Shown here: positions 1 to 12,210 of the stretch, one piece after another
How the letters are laid out: the number at the start of each line of letters is the position of its first letter
How positions within the stretch are numbered: position 1 is the first letter of the stretch
Source: Azadirachta indica
Taxonomy: Eukaryota > Streptophyta > Magnoliopsida > Sapindales > Meliaceae
DNA length: 64,000 nt
Direction of reading: 5' to 3'
NCBI GenBank assembly: GCA_022749755.1
Contig: CM040451.1
Coordinates: 558,001-622,000, forward strand
Position numbers and translations under genes: made by a program
The notes under the pieces: model-generated
The model's database searches: none
Told to the model about the DNA's origin: nothing
Seen by the model: only the letters and a program-made list of their open reading frames with translations

Positions 1-117
1 GCCCAGGTTGTTTTGCCCACTCTAACTGACAGCTATGATAAAAGTTGGAACAAAAGGTTTCCTTTCCATTTTCCACGTACTAGCTATTTCTAGATACCAC
101 ATAAAATTAAGAGTTAC

Positions 118-3100
118 CTCAGGAAGATCAATTAACTTGTGCAATTGTTGAACCAGCTTGCCTATAGACTCATCAGTTCCAGGAACAACAGTTGTGATGC
201 GAGAGAAACCCTCTGTTTCAGCAAGGCCCACAGCTAGACTCTGAAATGAAGTGACAAATCACATCAACGCATTGTTTTTTTCATTTTTCTTTTATACCCA
301 GAAATCCTTCCACCTTCATCTATGTTGGTTCACAAAGTTCTAGCTTGCAGACTACTATCGGATTCTACAACCTCTTGGTTTAATCTAGGTGCCTTTAACC
401 ACTTCTGTGAACATCATAATATAAATAAGTCTAGCATTAATAAGTATAATGCTCCACAATTACTGACCTGAATGTTATAACCTCTTCGAGACATAACCCC
501 AGTGACTAAGTTGAGAACTCCAGGAGAGTCATTCACGAGCATGGATAGAGTGTGTGACCGGAGCCCAGTTGACTGTTTCAGATATATGCAGCACATTAGC
601 ACATTGGAACAAAAATGGATGTGCAAGTGTCTGCACTAACTTGTAGAAGAAGCATTTCATTTCTCAAGGTCAAGATTTACACATTTGGGTGTTAACCAGG
701 TTAATGTCATTTTCTATGACCAAAAGAGCAATAGAGAAGTTGCAATCAGAATTGATTGACTGAACCAATAGACAGATTTACTACTCACTTTAAGAAGCAG
801 CTTGTGCAGAATGATGAATTATTCATTTTTGATGATTTTCGTATTAAGTTGGTTAAAGGAAGTTCTTCTTTGGATGCTCAAGTTACTCCAAAGGAACAAT
901 AGAATGTAACATGGCTCAAATTTACTGTCAATCCGTAATGCTTGGTTTTGGTTTTGTTTTGTATATGTGTATGTATGTTTGAATACGAGCATATAGTTCA
1001 AAAAAACAGTTCAAACAGGAACTCTCACCCAATCTCACATCATCAAGAGAAACAGAGCTACTGCTCTTTGGTTAAATAACAAAAAGAAAGTTTTAGAAAA
1101 TATCCAAATCTGAATACAAGTATATAGTTCAAAAAAAAAAGTTCAAACTGGAACTCTCACTTAACCTCACATCATCAAGAGAAAGAGAGCTACTGCTCTT
1201 TAGTTAAATAACAAGAAAGTTTCAGAAAATGTCCAAAATCTAAGTAGGGTGAGCACATAATTTTGCAAGAAAGCACTGCTAGTTTAAGAAATTTCTATGC
1301 AGTAAGAGTTGTATGGTAGAACATCACTTATTGGTGATTTGTATAATCAGCAAGTCATGTAGATGGCATTTTTTTATGCCAGAAGAAAATGATTATTTAT
1401 ATTCAATGAAAATTTGTAGCATTAAATCATAATCTATAGCTCTTGAGAGGTAAGCAACTTACATCTTCATCATAGAGAACACCCCAATGAGCATCGAGAA
1501 TTGGATTCCCCAGGAAATTATCACAAGGTTCCACAGGATATACATCACCCTTCCAACAAAAAATGAGGATTTTACAGACTGTTCAATGAGATATAATATG
1601 ATCCATGTAGAAGACAACAAAAAAGATGCAACAAAAAGAATACAGAACAATCATGATGGATATCCAATTGACCAAGGCAGTTAAAAATAATTGACAAAAA
1701 GAGTAGATTTATCGGCTTAAATTTGCTTTAATCACTTTTAAGCAACTGAGAATACATCGATCAACAAAATTCTGTTAAGTAAACATCCTAAATGTGATTT
1801 TTATTATTCTACCTAATAAATTGGGAGAAAAACTCAGTGACTTTCATTATTCAATTCAACATGCAGAAGAATATATTCAAGACCATTTAGCCTAGAGTAT
1901 CATATTCTATAACTCGGTACACAAGTAACTTAGGGCCTATTTGGTGGCACAAATTAGCACTATGTTGTAAGTACTAAATTAAGTAATATAAATGCTCATC
2001 TATGTGTTTAGCTATTTGTTTTAAAAGTACTTATTAAATTTAATTAGCAAAGTGCTAGAAAAAAAAAAGCACTAAAATATATAAGCGCTTATGCATTTTA
2101 GCGCTTTTTTTTTAAAACTCCTAAACAGACCCCAAGTAGAAAAATATTTATATATTAACATAGAGAGAAGGATGGTTAAGTTAAAAAATATACCCTTGAC
2201 GATGTACTGGCATTTCCATTCAGTGAATGATTATTATTTGTTATAATAGCATGTTCTAACTTCTTTTCTTCAAGATCTGGATAAGAAGAAGCTGAAAAGT
2301 TCCAAAATGGAGCTGTTTCACCCAACTTTTCCCGTCTTAGAGCAATCTGTGAATTGAAAGGGTTCAAACTTCATTACACATAAGCTATTCAGGAAAATGT
2401 CAATGAGTGGTCACTAAAGTCACCAAGATACTATCACTGTTCTAACTTTTGAATACTTAAATATTGTGAAAGGCATTTGTCTCATTTCGATATACCAATT
2501 TATAACTGGCTGTGCCAAAACTTTACAGATATGAAAGGCCAAATGATCCTGTCCCACAGAAGGTATCATTTTCCATTTCTGAACTCGTAGTCTATGCAGT
2601 AGAAAAGAACAAAAGAATTTTTGAGAAGAAGTTATTACATTGGATGTCATGTACATGACACACAAAGCTAGTTTTATTGAATTAAGCTGTTGATAAAGAG
2701 GCTTAATGGATGCATTTATATAAGGAACAAAAAAAAGGAAAGGACATTGTACCTTTCCCGTTCTGGCAAGTTCTTTTATGCCAAATTTGCTTAAGTTTCT
2801 CTGAACAGCTACCATCTTCCCAGGGTCTCCAGTCACCTAGAGATCATGCTATCACATTAATTTGTTTTGTTATTACAGAAACATATGAACAGAGAATGCA
2901 CAAGGATCTAACAAATGTTACCTCAATGGTGAGTGAGTTTGCTGCAATATCCACAACTTTAGCTCTGAAGATGTCCACTAACCACATGATCTAAAGATTA
3001 ATCCGCCAAACATATATATCAGTTGCTCAATTCCAAAATCAAGAGGAAAAGCAAATTATTTCCCAATAACTGTAAAGTGGAAAATGATTAGTCACTTATA

Positions 3101-5974
3101 ACACAAACTAAACTTTCCACAGTGGACATGATATTATGCATGATACAGTAACAAACACTTTTTGCTTGCTTACAAAGAATACAAATGTGAACAAAGACAG
3201 CCTGTAGATACAAGGTTTAAGGAATGTCAACTTTTTGACCACATCAAAATATGGAAAATGCTGAAACGGTATATAGTTTCAACTACAGCAAAAAAGATCC
3301 CTGACATCTATAGACCTTTCAGGGGAAGAGTAAATCATGTCCTTCCATTGTCATATATAGTCCAAATGCCAGAATACAGAAAGGGAAGTATAGATATTTA
3401 AATTGAAATTGATGAGGACAAGGAACGTTTGCTACAAAGTTTTCTAACTAGTAAATTGTTAAAATGGTGTTCAAAGCATAAGTTCCTACTTCACCTCATC
3501 AGTTTTGTATGTGAATGTTAAAAATTGGACTGGAGCAAACAATGATAAAAACTCTTCAACCAATTAACAGAACAGAAAAGACTCTTTTTAGGTCAGAAGA
3601 ATCCTTCCAGGACAGAATCCATTAGTCCATTAATTTTGTGATTTCAATTAATCTTCTGAACAATGAATTAGAAAAAAAAATTATGGCATCATCACCTCAG
3701 GAGAGGTAGTAGGATCAGCATTAACTTTTATAAGCATCAGTTCACGCTCAACTTGTGGCTCCTTTGAGATGTCTTCTACCTGATACATCATTTTATTTGC
3801 TGATAAGAGTCAAGTGTGTAGGCAAATAACAATCATCACACAAATAATACATAATATATGAGAAAGAGTATAAAATTTTTTTTTATCCAAAAAAAGACTC
3901 AAGGATTTCCAGAGTGAACATTGAGGGAAACCATGTCTTAATTTGCAGTTTTTTCTAAGATTAATATGCATTATGAACTTTTCATGATGACAAATAAATT
4001 TTCTTTCCACAAAGAACCACGGCAAGCAAACAGCTGAAATTGAGAAGGTGAGGATAATCAGTCAGACAGTTCGTTTAGTTTGCAGAGAAGACCAAATCAA
4101 GTTAATACAAATAATTCAGTCAAATTTCAGATTTAACATAATTTTAACTATATTTAATTTAGACTTATTCTTTGATGAAGTAATTAGCAAATCTAAAGCC
4201 TTATCTTGGCAGTATACGTAAAGGCTCAAAATTTTTATGTGGAAAACTGCTAGTTTGCAATGTTAACCTAACTGTAAGATTCGGGTTAGATTGCTTGTAT
4301 CAGATCAAAGACTTCTATAGCTACTTATGGAAACAATAAGAAACAAATAACAAAACATGCGCCCAACATATTTCCCTACAATTCCAGCCTCACATGAAGA
4401 AGCAATTTGATGTAGTCGTTTATACTATAGTTCCTTTGTCAACAATTTAAGGCCACACTGTAAGTTGAAAATTTGTGAACAGAATACTTAAAGTTGAAAA
4501 GGGCTGCTCTTAACCTTTATGACATTAACAAGCTTGTTAAGTTGTTCCACAACTTGTCGCAATACCCTTTCAGTTCCAGAGACAACTATGGTAAAGAGAG
4601 CCTTGTCCTTATTCAAACCTACAGCAAGAGATTCAATGTTGTAACCCCGCCTCGCAAAAACCCCTGCAATTCTGTTTATTATTCCACTTTCATCACCAAC
4701 AAACACTGAGATAGTGTGGCGCTTGACCCTGGATGAAATGCGCATTGGTGTTACAACCAGAGTCAAAAAAAATAACATTCACACTAGTAGGTAAGAAATG
4801 GAGAAGTTATTGTAGCTTCCCCCCACCTACTTCCTCCAAAACAAATGACAAACTCACTTCATCTGACCTAGAAATAAAAATTAATTGACAAAGCAAATCA
4901 ATACATTCAACTAAAGAGCTATCGCATTAATAACATTTTACTGAAAATGAAGACAACCGGTACTGGATTTTTACAACTCAAAACGAGAATAAATCAAACA
5001 GTGCAATATGCAAAGTCAAATTCATAGCATACTGTTCAATATTGAATTACTGTAAACATTATTTGACAATGGAAACTAGAATCAGGTCATTACCCCGCTC
5101 TAGCCTTGGCTCCTCCCTCCATTAAAACCATTCAAGCAACAAAATTACAACTTAAGTTCAGTTTACCTGGGTCAAGACTTAGTTTCAAAAGTAGCATTTT
5201 TAAGAACATGTTATCAATGAACTGAATAGAACAGTAATAGCTTGATTGATTAAGAAGAGCAATAGATGTCATGGGTAGTCGAAATTAAAATTCATTAGAT
5301 AAAAAGAGCAAAAATACAACAGAATGAATGCTACTACTACAAATCTAATAGATGTAACCTCTAAATCAAACAAAAGAGACAAGCCCTTTTAATTTCAACA
5401 CAATACCAAATAGGAAAACCCATTTCCAATTAGATTCCACAAATCAAAACCCATAAACAAAACTTCACATGGGTGAGTAACAATAGGGTAAACTTCGAAA
5501 AATAAATAGAATTATGAAGAAAATAGAACAAGAACTACATCATGCAACAACAGCTAAATACACGAATAGAATGAAGAAAACAAAACTGTTTCCATGTAAT
5601 ATCAAAGCAAACCAAATAGGAAATCCTCATTATCAACCACATTCATCCCAAAGAAGAAGAAGAAGAATATGTAGAGTAAACTGGACTGACTTGGAGCTGG
5701 AGGGTACAGTGACAGAAGGCAGAGGGTCACTAACAGGAGGAGGAGCATTGTCAGTGGTGCTGCTGGCGGTGATCAAATGCCGACTGTGTTTCTTTGAAGA
5801 AGAAGAATAGAGCGAGAATTCAACAACACTGCTACAGCTACTGCTTAAACTGTTACCAATAATATTCTTAGTACTCCATTTTAATGGAGGTCTCGAAAAT
5901 GGAATAAAATCACACCGATTAACCTCGTAATTATTCACTTTAGGATAGGGCGTCGTCAGAGCAGTAGCCGCCAT
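118..5974 (-). CDS. AHASS: Acetolactate synthase (AHAS) small/regulatory subunit, chloroplastic; 5' nine exons (3' end outside window)
   Basis: Regulatory subunit of acetohydroxyacid synthase (EC 2.2.1.6). It binds the catalytic subunit in plastids, raises its activity and confers feedback inhibition by branched-chain amino acids. Minus-strand exons that join in frame at GT-AG sites: 5974-5691, 4728-4515, 3779-3696, 2990-2922, 2836-2753, 2346-2194, 1549-1463, 572-468, 240-118. This gives 401 codons. The first ~95 residues are Ser/Thr-rich with few acidic residues, as in a plastid transit peptide. The first ACT domain starts near residue 96 ([28 protein letters not shown]); a second ACT repeat starts near residue 326 ([23 protein letters not shown]), the two-repeat layout of plant AHAS small subunits. 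Family members are about 480 residues, so roughly 80 C-terminal residues lie beyond base 1. The start is the only ATG ahead of the transit-like region in exon 1. No stop or frameshift is seen, so the gene looks functional. Confidence 0.95.
1928..2137. mobile_element. MITE-like element in intron 6 of the AHAS small subunit gene
   Basis: A 210-bp AT-rich segment with imperfect terminal inverted repeats: ACTTAGGGCCTATTTGG at the left and, read from the other strand, ACTTGGGGTCTGTTTAG at the right. The GGG-x-CT-x-TTTGG ends resemble PIF/Harbinger (Tourist-like) or related MITE termini. It contains an inner inverted repeat around AAGCGCTTATGC. It sits wholly inside the intron between exons 6 and 7, away from the splice sites. 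No clear target-site duplication is visible, so the superfamily is uncertain. Confidence 0.55.
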
Positions 5975-6100
5975 GAATACTCTCTGTGTATACTGGGTTT
6001 TGAAAATGAGAGAGAATATAAAGAAAATTTTACAGTAAAAATGCGAGGAAACGAGAGAGAGAAAGAGAGAAAAAGACAGTGATGTAGCAGGCAGTAAATA
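5975..6100 (-). promoter_or_regulatory. Probable 5' leader of the AHAS small subunit gene
   Basis: Directly upstream of the ATG on the minus strand is a pyrimidine-rich stretch (CT-rich on the coding strand, GAGA-rich on plus, about 6045-6080). Such tracts are common in leaders and core promoters of plant housekeeping genes. No convincing TATA box is placed, so the transcription start is inferred only roughly. Confidence 0.4.
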
Positions 6101-6960
6101 ATAACGCGGGACAATAACAAATAGATCCCTAACAAGTATACACATTTTAGTTATTTATAATAAACAGGTCCTAGACACATTGAAACGAGCAAAAGTCACA
6201 AATGGAACTATAAAATAAATGATCTGAGCACTGTATTCACTTCAGTTTTTAAGAAACCACTGGTTCAGTTTGATTTAAGTAAAACTGATTCAAAAGTTTA
6301 TTTGAGTCTAACATAAAATAAATAAATAAATATTGAAAAATAAAAAGTAAAAAAATCATAATATCACTTTAACATCTTTTTATTTATAAAAATAAAAAAT
6401 TTATTTTAACGCAATTTAAATTAAAGTCTAATATGCTCAAAATCGAAATCAAAATGCCATTTATTTCAATTCAAAATCTAAAGAAATAAATTTTACTTCA
6501 ATTCCGTCAATCTTTTTATAAATCAAACTATAATACAACCTACTCAGTTTACAAAAATCGTATTAAATTATACATCGGTATATAACTAAAAATATTTTAT
6601 TCGTTAAAATTTGAATTATTGTACCAAAAAATTATATTAATTTTAAAAATATCTTAAAACACCCAAATATATTAGTTATAAATACTAATTTAAGATGAAA
6701 AAAAAAGGTAATACAATACTTTTACATAATTTACTGATAACGATTAATATATAGTAAAAACATATAATAATAAATGCACGAATTTTTATCAATTAATGAA
6801 TTAAAATACTTGTGAGTATTTTTAAAATTATTAAATTAATTAATTCAATAAACAAAATTTTAAGAATTAAAACGTCTATTTATTATAAAAACAATTGAAG
6901 TTAGAGACTGATTTGTTAATTATTACTTTTATTTGTGGTTTTACTAAAACTTAAAAATTT
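6101..6960. other. AT-rich intergenic sequence
   Basis: Presumed distal promoter and spacer upstream of the AHAS gene. It is made of A/T runs with stops in every frame. No coding sequence, RNA gene or clear repeat was recognised. Confidence 0.5.
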
Positions 6961-6964
6961 AATT

Positions 6965-7166
6965 GTTATTATCCAATTATAACACCGACACTGTTAAGTC
7001 ATTTCCTGTCCTGGTTTGGATAAGGGAGGGGGCTCCTTTCAAACTTTCCTTCTGTCTTGTCATGGTTGTACTTGTACCTGCTTTATTAAAGTTGAAGTAA
7101 GTTGAAGTCCCTCTTTTGTAGTCATAACAAAAGTTAAACGTTCCTTCAAAAAAAAAAAAAAAAAAA
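6965..7166 (+). mobile_element. Truncated non-LTR retrotransposon 3' end or retrocopy with A19 tail
   Basis: About 180 bp of less AT-rich sequence ends in GCTTTATTAAAG-type and TTGTAGTC motifs and then a run of 19 A (7148-7166). This is the structure of a reverse-transcribed 3' end, as left by 5'-truncated plant LINEs. GACA is found both near the start (about 6986) and just after the A tail, a possible very short target duplication. No coding part remains. A processed copy of a host mRNA end is the alternative. Confidence 0.5.
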
Positions 7167-7239
7167 GACATTTTTTTTAAAAAAAAACAAATATTAAACG
7201 TCTTGAAAGTCTTAAAATGTGCAATAATAATTAAAATAT

Positions 7240-7797
7240 TTAATTTTTTTTAATTCAAACATAACTTAACAAATCTTAAAAGATATTACAGCTTCCACAT
7301 TTACATCTATATATAGACGGACATGCTGCAAAAGGCAATTACAACAAACAACCTAACAAATCTTAAAATCTTTTAAGGAAAAAAAAGAAAATATAATAAC
7401 AACTTTTTATTTAGTCTTTTTTTTATAATTCTAATAAAATAATAAATTTTAAATTATAAAAAATAAAAGTTAACTTAGAGCTTTCTTGATAAATTTTCAA
7501 CAGTTACATTTTTTTACTCTCTTTTTTTTAAAATTGATTTTATGGTTGATGCTACAACAAATCCTTACAACATATTTATTGTAGTAGAAAAATCCCTAAA
7601 TTTGAGATGTAAACTCATTAAATTGGACTATATAACTTAAAATTTGTAGATTTAAAAAAGAAAATTACTATAATATTATAAACAAACAAAAATTTTGAAA
7701 ACTACCACAGATTTAAATCTGAATAAAGGTAAACTATTATTAAATAAATATAATTTATTAGATAAAAATACACTACTATAAATTTAAATTTAAATGA
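7240..7797 (-). repeat. Dispersed repeat, diverged copy of the LINE-like element at 28288-28852
   Basis: Colinear but diverged similarity to 28288-28852. Shared landmarks include the ACAAATC..ACAACATAT core (near 7556 and 28608), an AAACTCA block (7612 and 28663) and an ACAA(A/C)CAACC block (7343 and 28395). The copy is richer in A/T and has no visible flanking duplication, so it is probably older. No reading frame is conserved between the two copies. Confidence 0.6.
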
Positions 7798-9985
7798 TAA
7801 TCTGTCTTTATTATTAAAAAAGAACCAAAAAAAAAAACAAAAGTAAAATAAAGAAATCCCACCGGAGATTACGAAGATTTCCATCTTCTACGAGGAAAAA
7901 AGGAAGCAGTATTGCGAATTCGCAGAAGAGAAAGACGTGGAGGAAGAGTTTAAAGAAAAGGAGAAGAGGTAAGTTTAATTAAAATATTTAATTAAATAAA
8001 TTAAAGTAGTATTCATTTTTTCAGTCTAAAAATTAAACATAACTAAACTTTAAATTTGATTAATTTTTTTTACTTTATTGGACATAAATATTAAGCTATT
8101 TATTTTTATAAATTAAAAAAATTGGAAACAAATATGTTAACATATATCCCTTAAAAAATCTGAAACTGATATGTTAAGTTGTTGATATATATAAATATTA
8201 AATAATAAATTATGAGTATCATAGAGAAATAAAATATTTAATTCATTGACATATTTAAATTTCATTTGGTTCACAATTTAAAAATTATTTTCGAAAATTT
8301 GGATATGATTTAAAAATAATAGTCATATTCTTAGTATTTTAATATTTAAAAATTTATTTGATGGTATTAAAAAACTATTTTTCAATTTAAAAAATTGTAA
8401 AAAAAATATGTTTGATATAATTTTTGAAAAGAATGAAAATAAGGATATATATTTGATTAAAATTATTTTTAATTACTTTTTTTATTAAAATTTTACCAAT
8501 AATGAAGTAAAAAAACTTTTATTGATGTTGATTATTTCGAATTGATATTTAAAATATATGAATACAAATAATATAATTTGGTTATTTCCTTGAAAAATAA
8601 ACTTAAAAAATTAGCAAAGAATTGAAAAATACTTGAAATTAATTTATTTAACTTAAACATGATAAAACATAAATATTATTTAATTAAATTTAAAAATCTT
8701 AATTTTTACATATAAGTATAATTTCTAAAATTCTCCACTAAAGCAAGTAGAGTCCTAATTCATATGTACAATTTAATTTATAAGTACAATTATAATTTTT
8801 AAAATTTTCCATTAAAACATAAACTCTTACCTAAAATTTTTGAGCTCATCCTATCTAATAATAGAAATCATAATTTAAATTATATAAATAATTGATACAA
8901 ATACTTTTTGGTTTGGTGACATTTATCAAATATCCCAAAAATGCATTTGCAATGACATGATATTTAATATTACTCATTGATAATTAATAAAAAACAAATT
9001 TTGAATTGTATTGAAATATGACCATAAAAAAAAACTAACAAAACGACTTTTTCATGTTCTACTTTTCAATTAAAAAATAGAATTTGATTCAAAAATAGTT
9101 TTTAAATACTTTTCTAACGAACGTGTATTTAATGATTCTTGGTATCTTTTTGTTTTCAAAAACAAAGAATCTCATCCAAAAACTAAATCAATCAGTCTTT
9201 AATTATTTAAATTTAAATTTAAATTTTTAATTTAATTACATTCAAATATTTTTCATAAATTTATATATAAATTAAAAAATAAACAACTCTTATAAATTTG
9301 AATATTTATATTCATACTTTATTTAGAAAAATAAACAAGCCGTAAATCTTATACAACAAATAAATATCAATAATCTCTTAAATTTACATTTGAAAAAAGA
9401 CAAAGGTTCAACAAAAAATTTTGCAAGATTCTACTGTAAATTCTATCCATGCATATTATGATAGACAACTTATACATACTAGATCCTGTTGCATTTTATT
9501 GGAATTGAGCAAATAACCAAAATCAATTTGAATGTTTTACTTTTATTTATTTCTAAAATAACTATCATTAATTAGTACTATTCTTATTTGAACTTTTAGC
9601 AGTAATTTATTGAATTGATTACATATAATAAAATAATATCATCCCCTTTCATATGATTCCCAAGTGATATGTAAATAATTAGATTTATACATTTTTAATA
9701 ATTAAAATTGTATTTAATATGTGTATTAATTATGATATATTAATTATATATGTTAATTTTAATCTTAATAATTATTAAAAATATAAAAAAAAAATTAATA
9801 TTTATAAATAATATAAGAAATTGTATAAAATTAAGTAATCGTTACCTTACACAATACAAAATTAAATAAATTAAAAAATTTTTAACACATTCTTTTCTTA
9901 AGGTTTAAAACTTTTAACACTTAAATGTAAAGTTTGAAAAAAAACACACTTATCTCTCCTCTAACTATTTAAAACTTTTTAGTTT
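7798..9985. other. AT-rich intergenic sequence, no gene seen
   Basis: Long A/T-rich stretch with stops in all frames. The only exon-like piece is 7858-7970, an open, Glu/Lys-rich plus-strand stretch followed by GTAAGT. It has no partner exon that I can see, so I do not call it a gene. Confidence 0.5.
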
Positions 9986-10790
9986 GTTCCTGTGGAAGAC
10001 ACAAAGAAAAACCTTTGATTCGGAGCCATATTTCCAAGACTCCATCATAGAGTAGTGTCAAAGTAGCAGACAGTATGCAACAGTTTAACTTCCTATCACA
10101 AATCAAAAAAACAACAATCATCACTCCAACGAACCAAGTAGCCAACAAGTACACATAAAACCATTCAAGTTAATTAAGGTCGATAAACATGGAAACAATA
10201 GACCAGCAACGCAGCATCAAATTAAGAGTGTCCCGTTTCAATTGAAATACAATAACCATTAAGTCCTGACATCAGAACAATATTTTCACTCAAAATGTAA
10301 AAGATTAAAAAAGAAAAGACAATGGTGGCTGAGAAAACGATGAGAAAAGAGTGGGAAAGAAACGCATTTACTTTCTACTTTTAGAGAAAGTAAAACCAAT
10401 CAACTCAAAAACAATTTTTTTCTGATTCAAAGAAAAAAGGAAAAAAAAAAGAACAGAAGCAAGAAAGCAAGCATCTTTGAAAGATTAGAAAGAACAAAAC
10501 CATTCCCATATAATGGAAAATGAAAAAGAGCAATTGACTATCAGTTGCAATCCTCCAAAATTTCTCTTATTCTCCAAGACTTTCCTAGAAACCAAACGAC
10601 AGAAAGCGAAAGAAGTTGAGTGAAAGCAGGAGAGGAAAAAAGAGCATAGAAATAAACAGAGGGGATTTCTTTCTTTATTTATTTGGTTAATTAGCGGAGC
10701 AAACAAGAACAGTGCACAATGAAAGAGAGAGAGCAAGGGAGAAACTTGCGTCTTCGACTTCAACAAACTCAACAAGAGTAAAATTGTATG
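9986..10790 (-). other. Leader-like, less AT-rich segment on the minus strand (possible truncated gene)
   Basis: This block stands out from its AT-rich surroundings. Read on the minus strand from about 10790 downwards it is pyrimidine-rich (CTCTCTCT runs near 10725-10745, TTCTTTCTTG near 10455-10470), as in a plant 5' transcribed leader, and it holds several short open stretches, the longest being 96 and 61 codons. None has a recognisable domain. It could be the leader and first exon of a gene whose body was lost, or an expressed non-coding RNA. Function unknown. Confidence 0.3.
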
Positions 10791-11297
10791 CTTTTATTAA
10801 TTTGCCCTTAACTATAACGTTGACTAATAATTTTAAATGGTCAAAGGGTGAGCCTTTCTTCAAACCTTACATTTAAATATTAAAATTTAAAATTTCAAAA
10901 AAAAATATGTGTTAAAATGCCCTAAATTAAATATTCATATCTTTTAAAAAAAAATTACATAATTATTAAGATATTTTCTTTTTTTTTTTTAATATTATCT
11001 TGACAGCCAAGAGTAGAGATACATAAATCTAATGTTATTCGCTAAAATCTACTCTAAATTAAGATATTTTCTTGTTAAAATAAATATTAAAAAATTTTAT
11101 TTTTTATTCACAAATAAGTATTTTATTATCAAAATCAACTTACGAAAAATAATATCCAAATAAACAATCTCTTAATTTTAGATTTTTTTCCTTTTATTAA
11201 AAAAATTTTGGATGATTAATTTAATTGTAAAGTTAGTTATTTATTAAGTAGTGTTTGGTTTGATCAATTTATTTATAGGTGTATGTATGCCCCTAAT
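10791..11297. other. AT-rich left flank of the integrated pararetrovirus
   Basis: Non-coding. Its part from about 11065 to 11295 resembles 27025-27150, sharing the block ATTATCAAAATCAACTTA and then TAGTGTTTGGTTT. It is therefore a copy of a dispersed repeat into which the viral DNA at 11298-18545 was inserted. Confidence 0.55.
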
Positions 11298-11309
11298 TGG
11301 TATCAGAGC
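11298..11309 (+). promoter_or_regulatory. tRNA-iMet primer binding site of the pararetrovirus
   Basis: TGGTATCAGAGC is the complement of the 3' end of plant initiator tRNA-Met, the minus-strand primer site of caulimovirids. It marks the left end of the insert. The first eight bases recur at 18538-18545. Confidence 0.85.
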
Positions 11310-11479
11310 CATATGGTTGTTTTTCAAATTTTTGATCCAAGTATGCTCTATGGTTGCAGCATAGTCTGATCTTCCATATTAGAACAAATTATAATTTCTA
11401 GTTTCTTCTAAAATAAATTAATTAAAATTTTTAAGGTTGCTCTATGATTTTGTTTTAAAGAAAGAAGTATCTAACCACC

Positions 11480-11779
11480 ATGATGAAACCAAAATCCAAA
11501 CTCTCCAGATCCAAGTCTTCTATCTCTTCTTTTTCCCGAACTGTGACTCCTCCTTCATCCTCTTCTACTGATCAACTTCAAAAAACCCATTCTTATAAAG
11601 TTTCCAATCTTTATGAAATAGAGTATTTTTCTTCTTCTGATTCTCTTCCTTTAGATAAACTTCCCTTCTATAACCCCTACTACATCTTCCGAAATCCACT
11701 CTTTTCCCTTGCTCATACTGTAAAAACACTTATCCATCCTCATTCTCATAAACTTAAAGAATATATCCAGTGCAGTTGA
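11480..11779 (+). pseudogene. Pararetrovirus N-terminal reading frame, interrupted
   Basis: A 99-codon open stretch begins with ATG about 170 bases after the primer site. It is rich in Ser, Lys and Pro at the start and has no recognised domain. It lies where caulimovirid polyproteins begin, ahead of the movement protein. It ends in a stop at 11777-11779, just before the MITE target site at 11781, so it is cut off from the downstream viral frame. Assigned by position only. Confidence 0.55.
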
Positions 11780-11783
11780 TTTA

Positions 11784-12207
11784 GTGTCCGTTTGGTTTAA
11801 CTTTTTCATTGGCCAAAAGGGCTTTTTTAATGATAAAAGATCTTTTCAAATTTTTTAATGTCGTTTGATTGATAATGAAAAAAAGTTTTTGCAAATTAAA
11901 AAAACTGTTTTCCTTCTATTGGAAGAAGCCCAAAATTTGGATTTTTGGCAGTAGAGTTTTCCCAGCTTTTTTAAAAGGTAAAATTATCTAAAATACCCTT
12001 ACTTTATTTTAAAAATTTTACGTAATTTTTTTAAAATAAAACATTAAAAATCTGTCTATTAAAGTAATTACTCAAATTTTTCTCAAAAGTCATTTGTGAC
12101 AACTAAATGATTAATAAATTTTTATTAAAAACTCTACTCATAAAAATTCTACGGGTAAAAGTTCTATTTTAAAAAGTTTTATTTGAAAAGTTATACCAAA
12201 CGGACCC
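11784..12207. mobile_element. Tourist-like (PIF/Harbinger) MITE nested in the pararetrovirus
   Basis: A 424-bp AT-rich non-coding insert. The left end GTGTCCGTTTGGTTTAACTT and the right end AAGTTATACCAAACGGACCC are inverted repeats, and TTA flanks both sides (11781-11783 and 12208-12210). The 3-bp TWA target duplication and the GTCCGTTTGG terminus are typical of Tourist-like MITEs. Related diverged copies are at 19550-19976 and, reversed, 53060-53388. It arrived after the virus had integrated. Confidence 0.85.
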
Positions 12208-12210
12208 TTA

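Noticed and set aside
5514..5810. 98-codon plus-strand reading frame
   Set aside because: Antisense shadow of AHAS exon 1; the minus-strand exon has correct splice sites and known protein similarity.
7858..7970. Glu/Lys-rich open stretch ending in GTAAGT as an exon
   Set aside because: No second exon, no start context and no recognised protein; could occur by chance in A/G-rich DNA.
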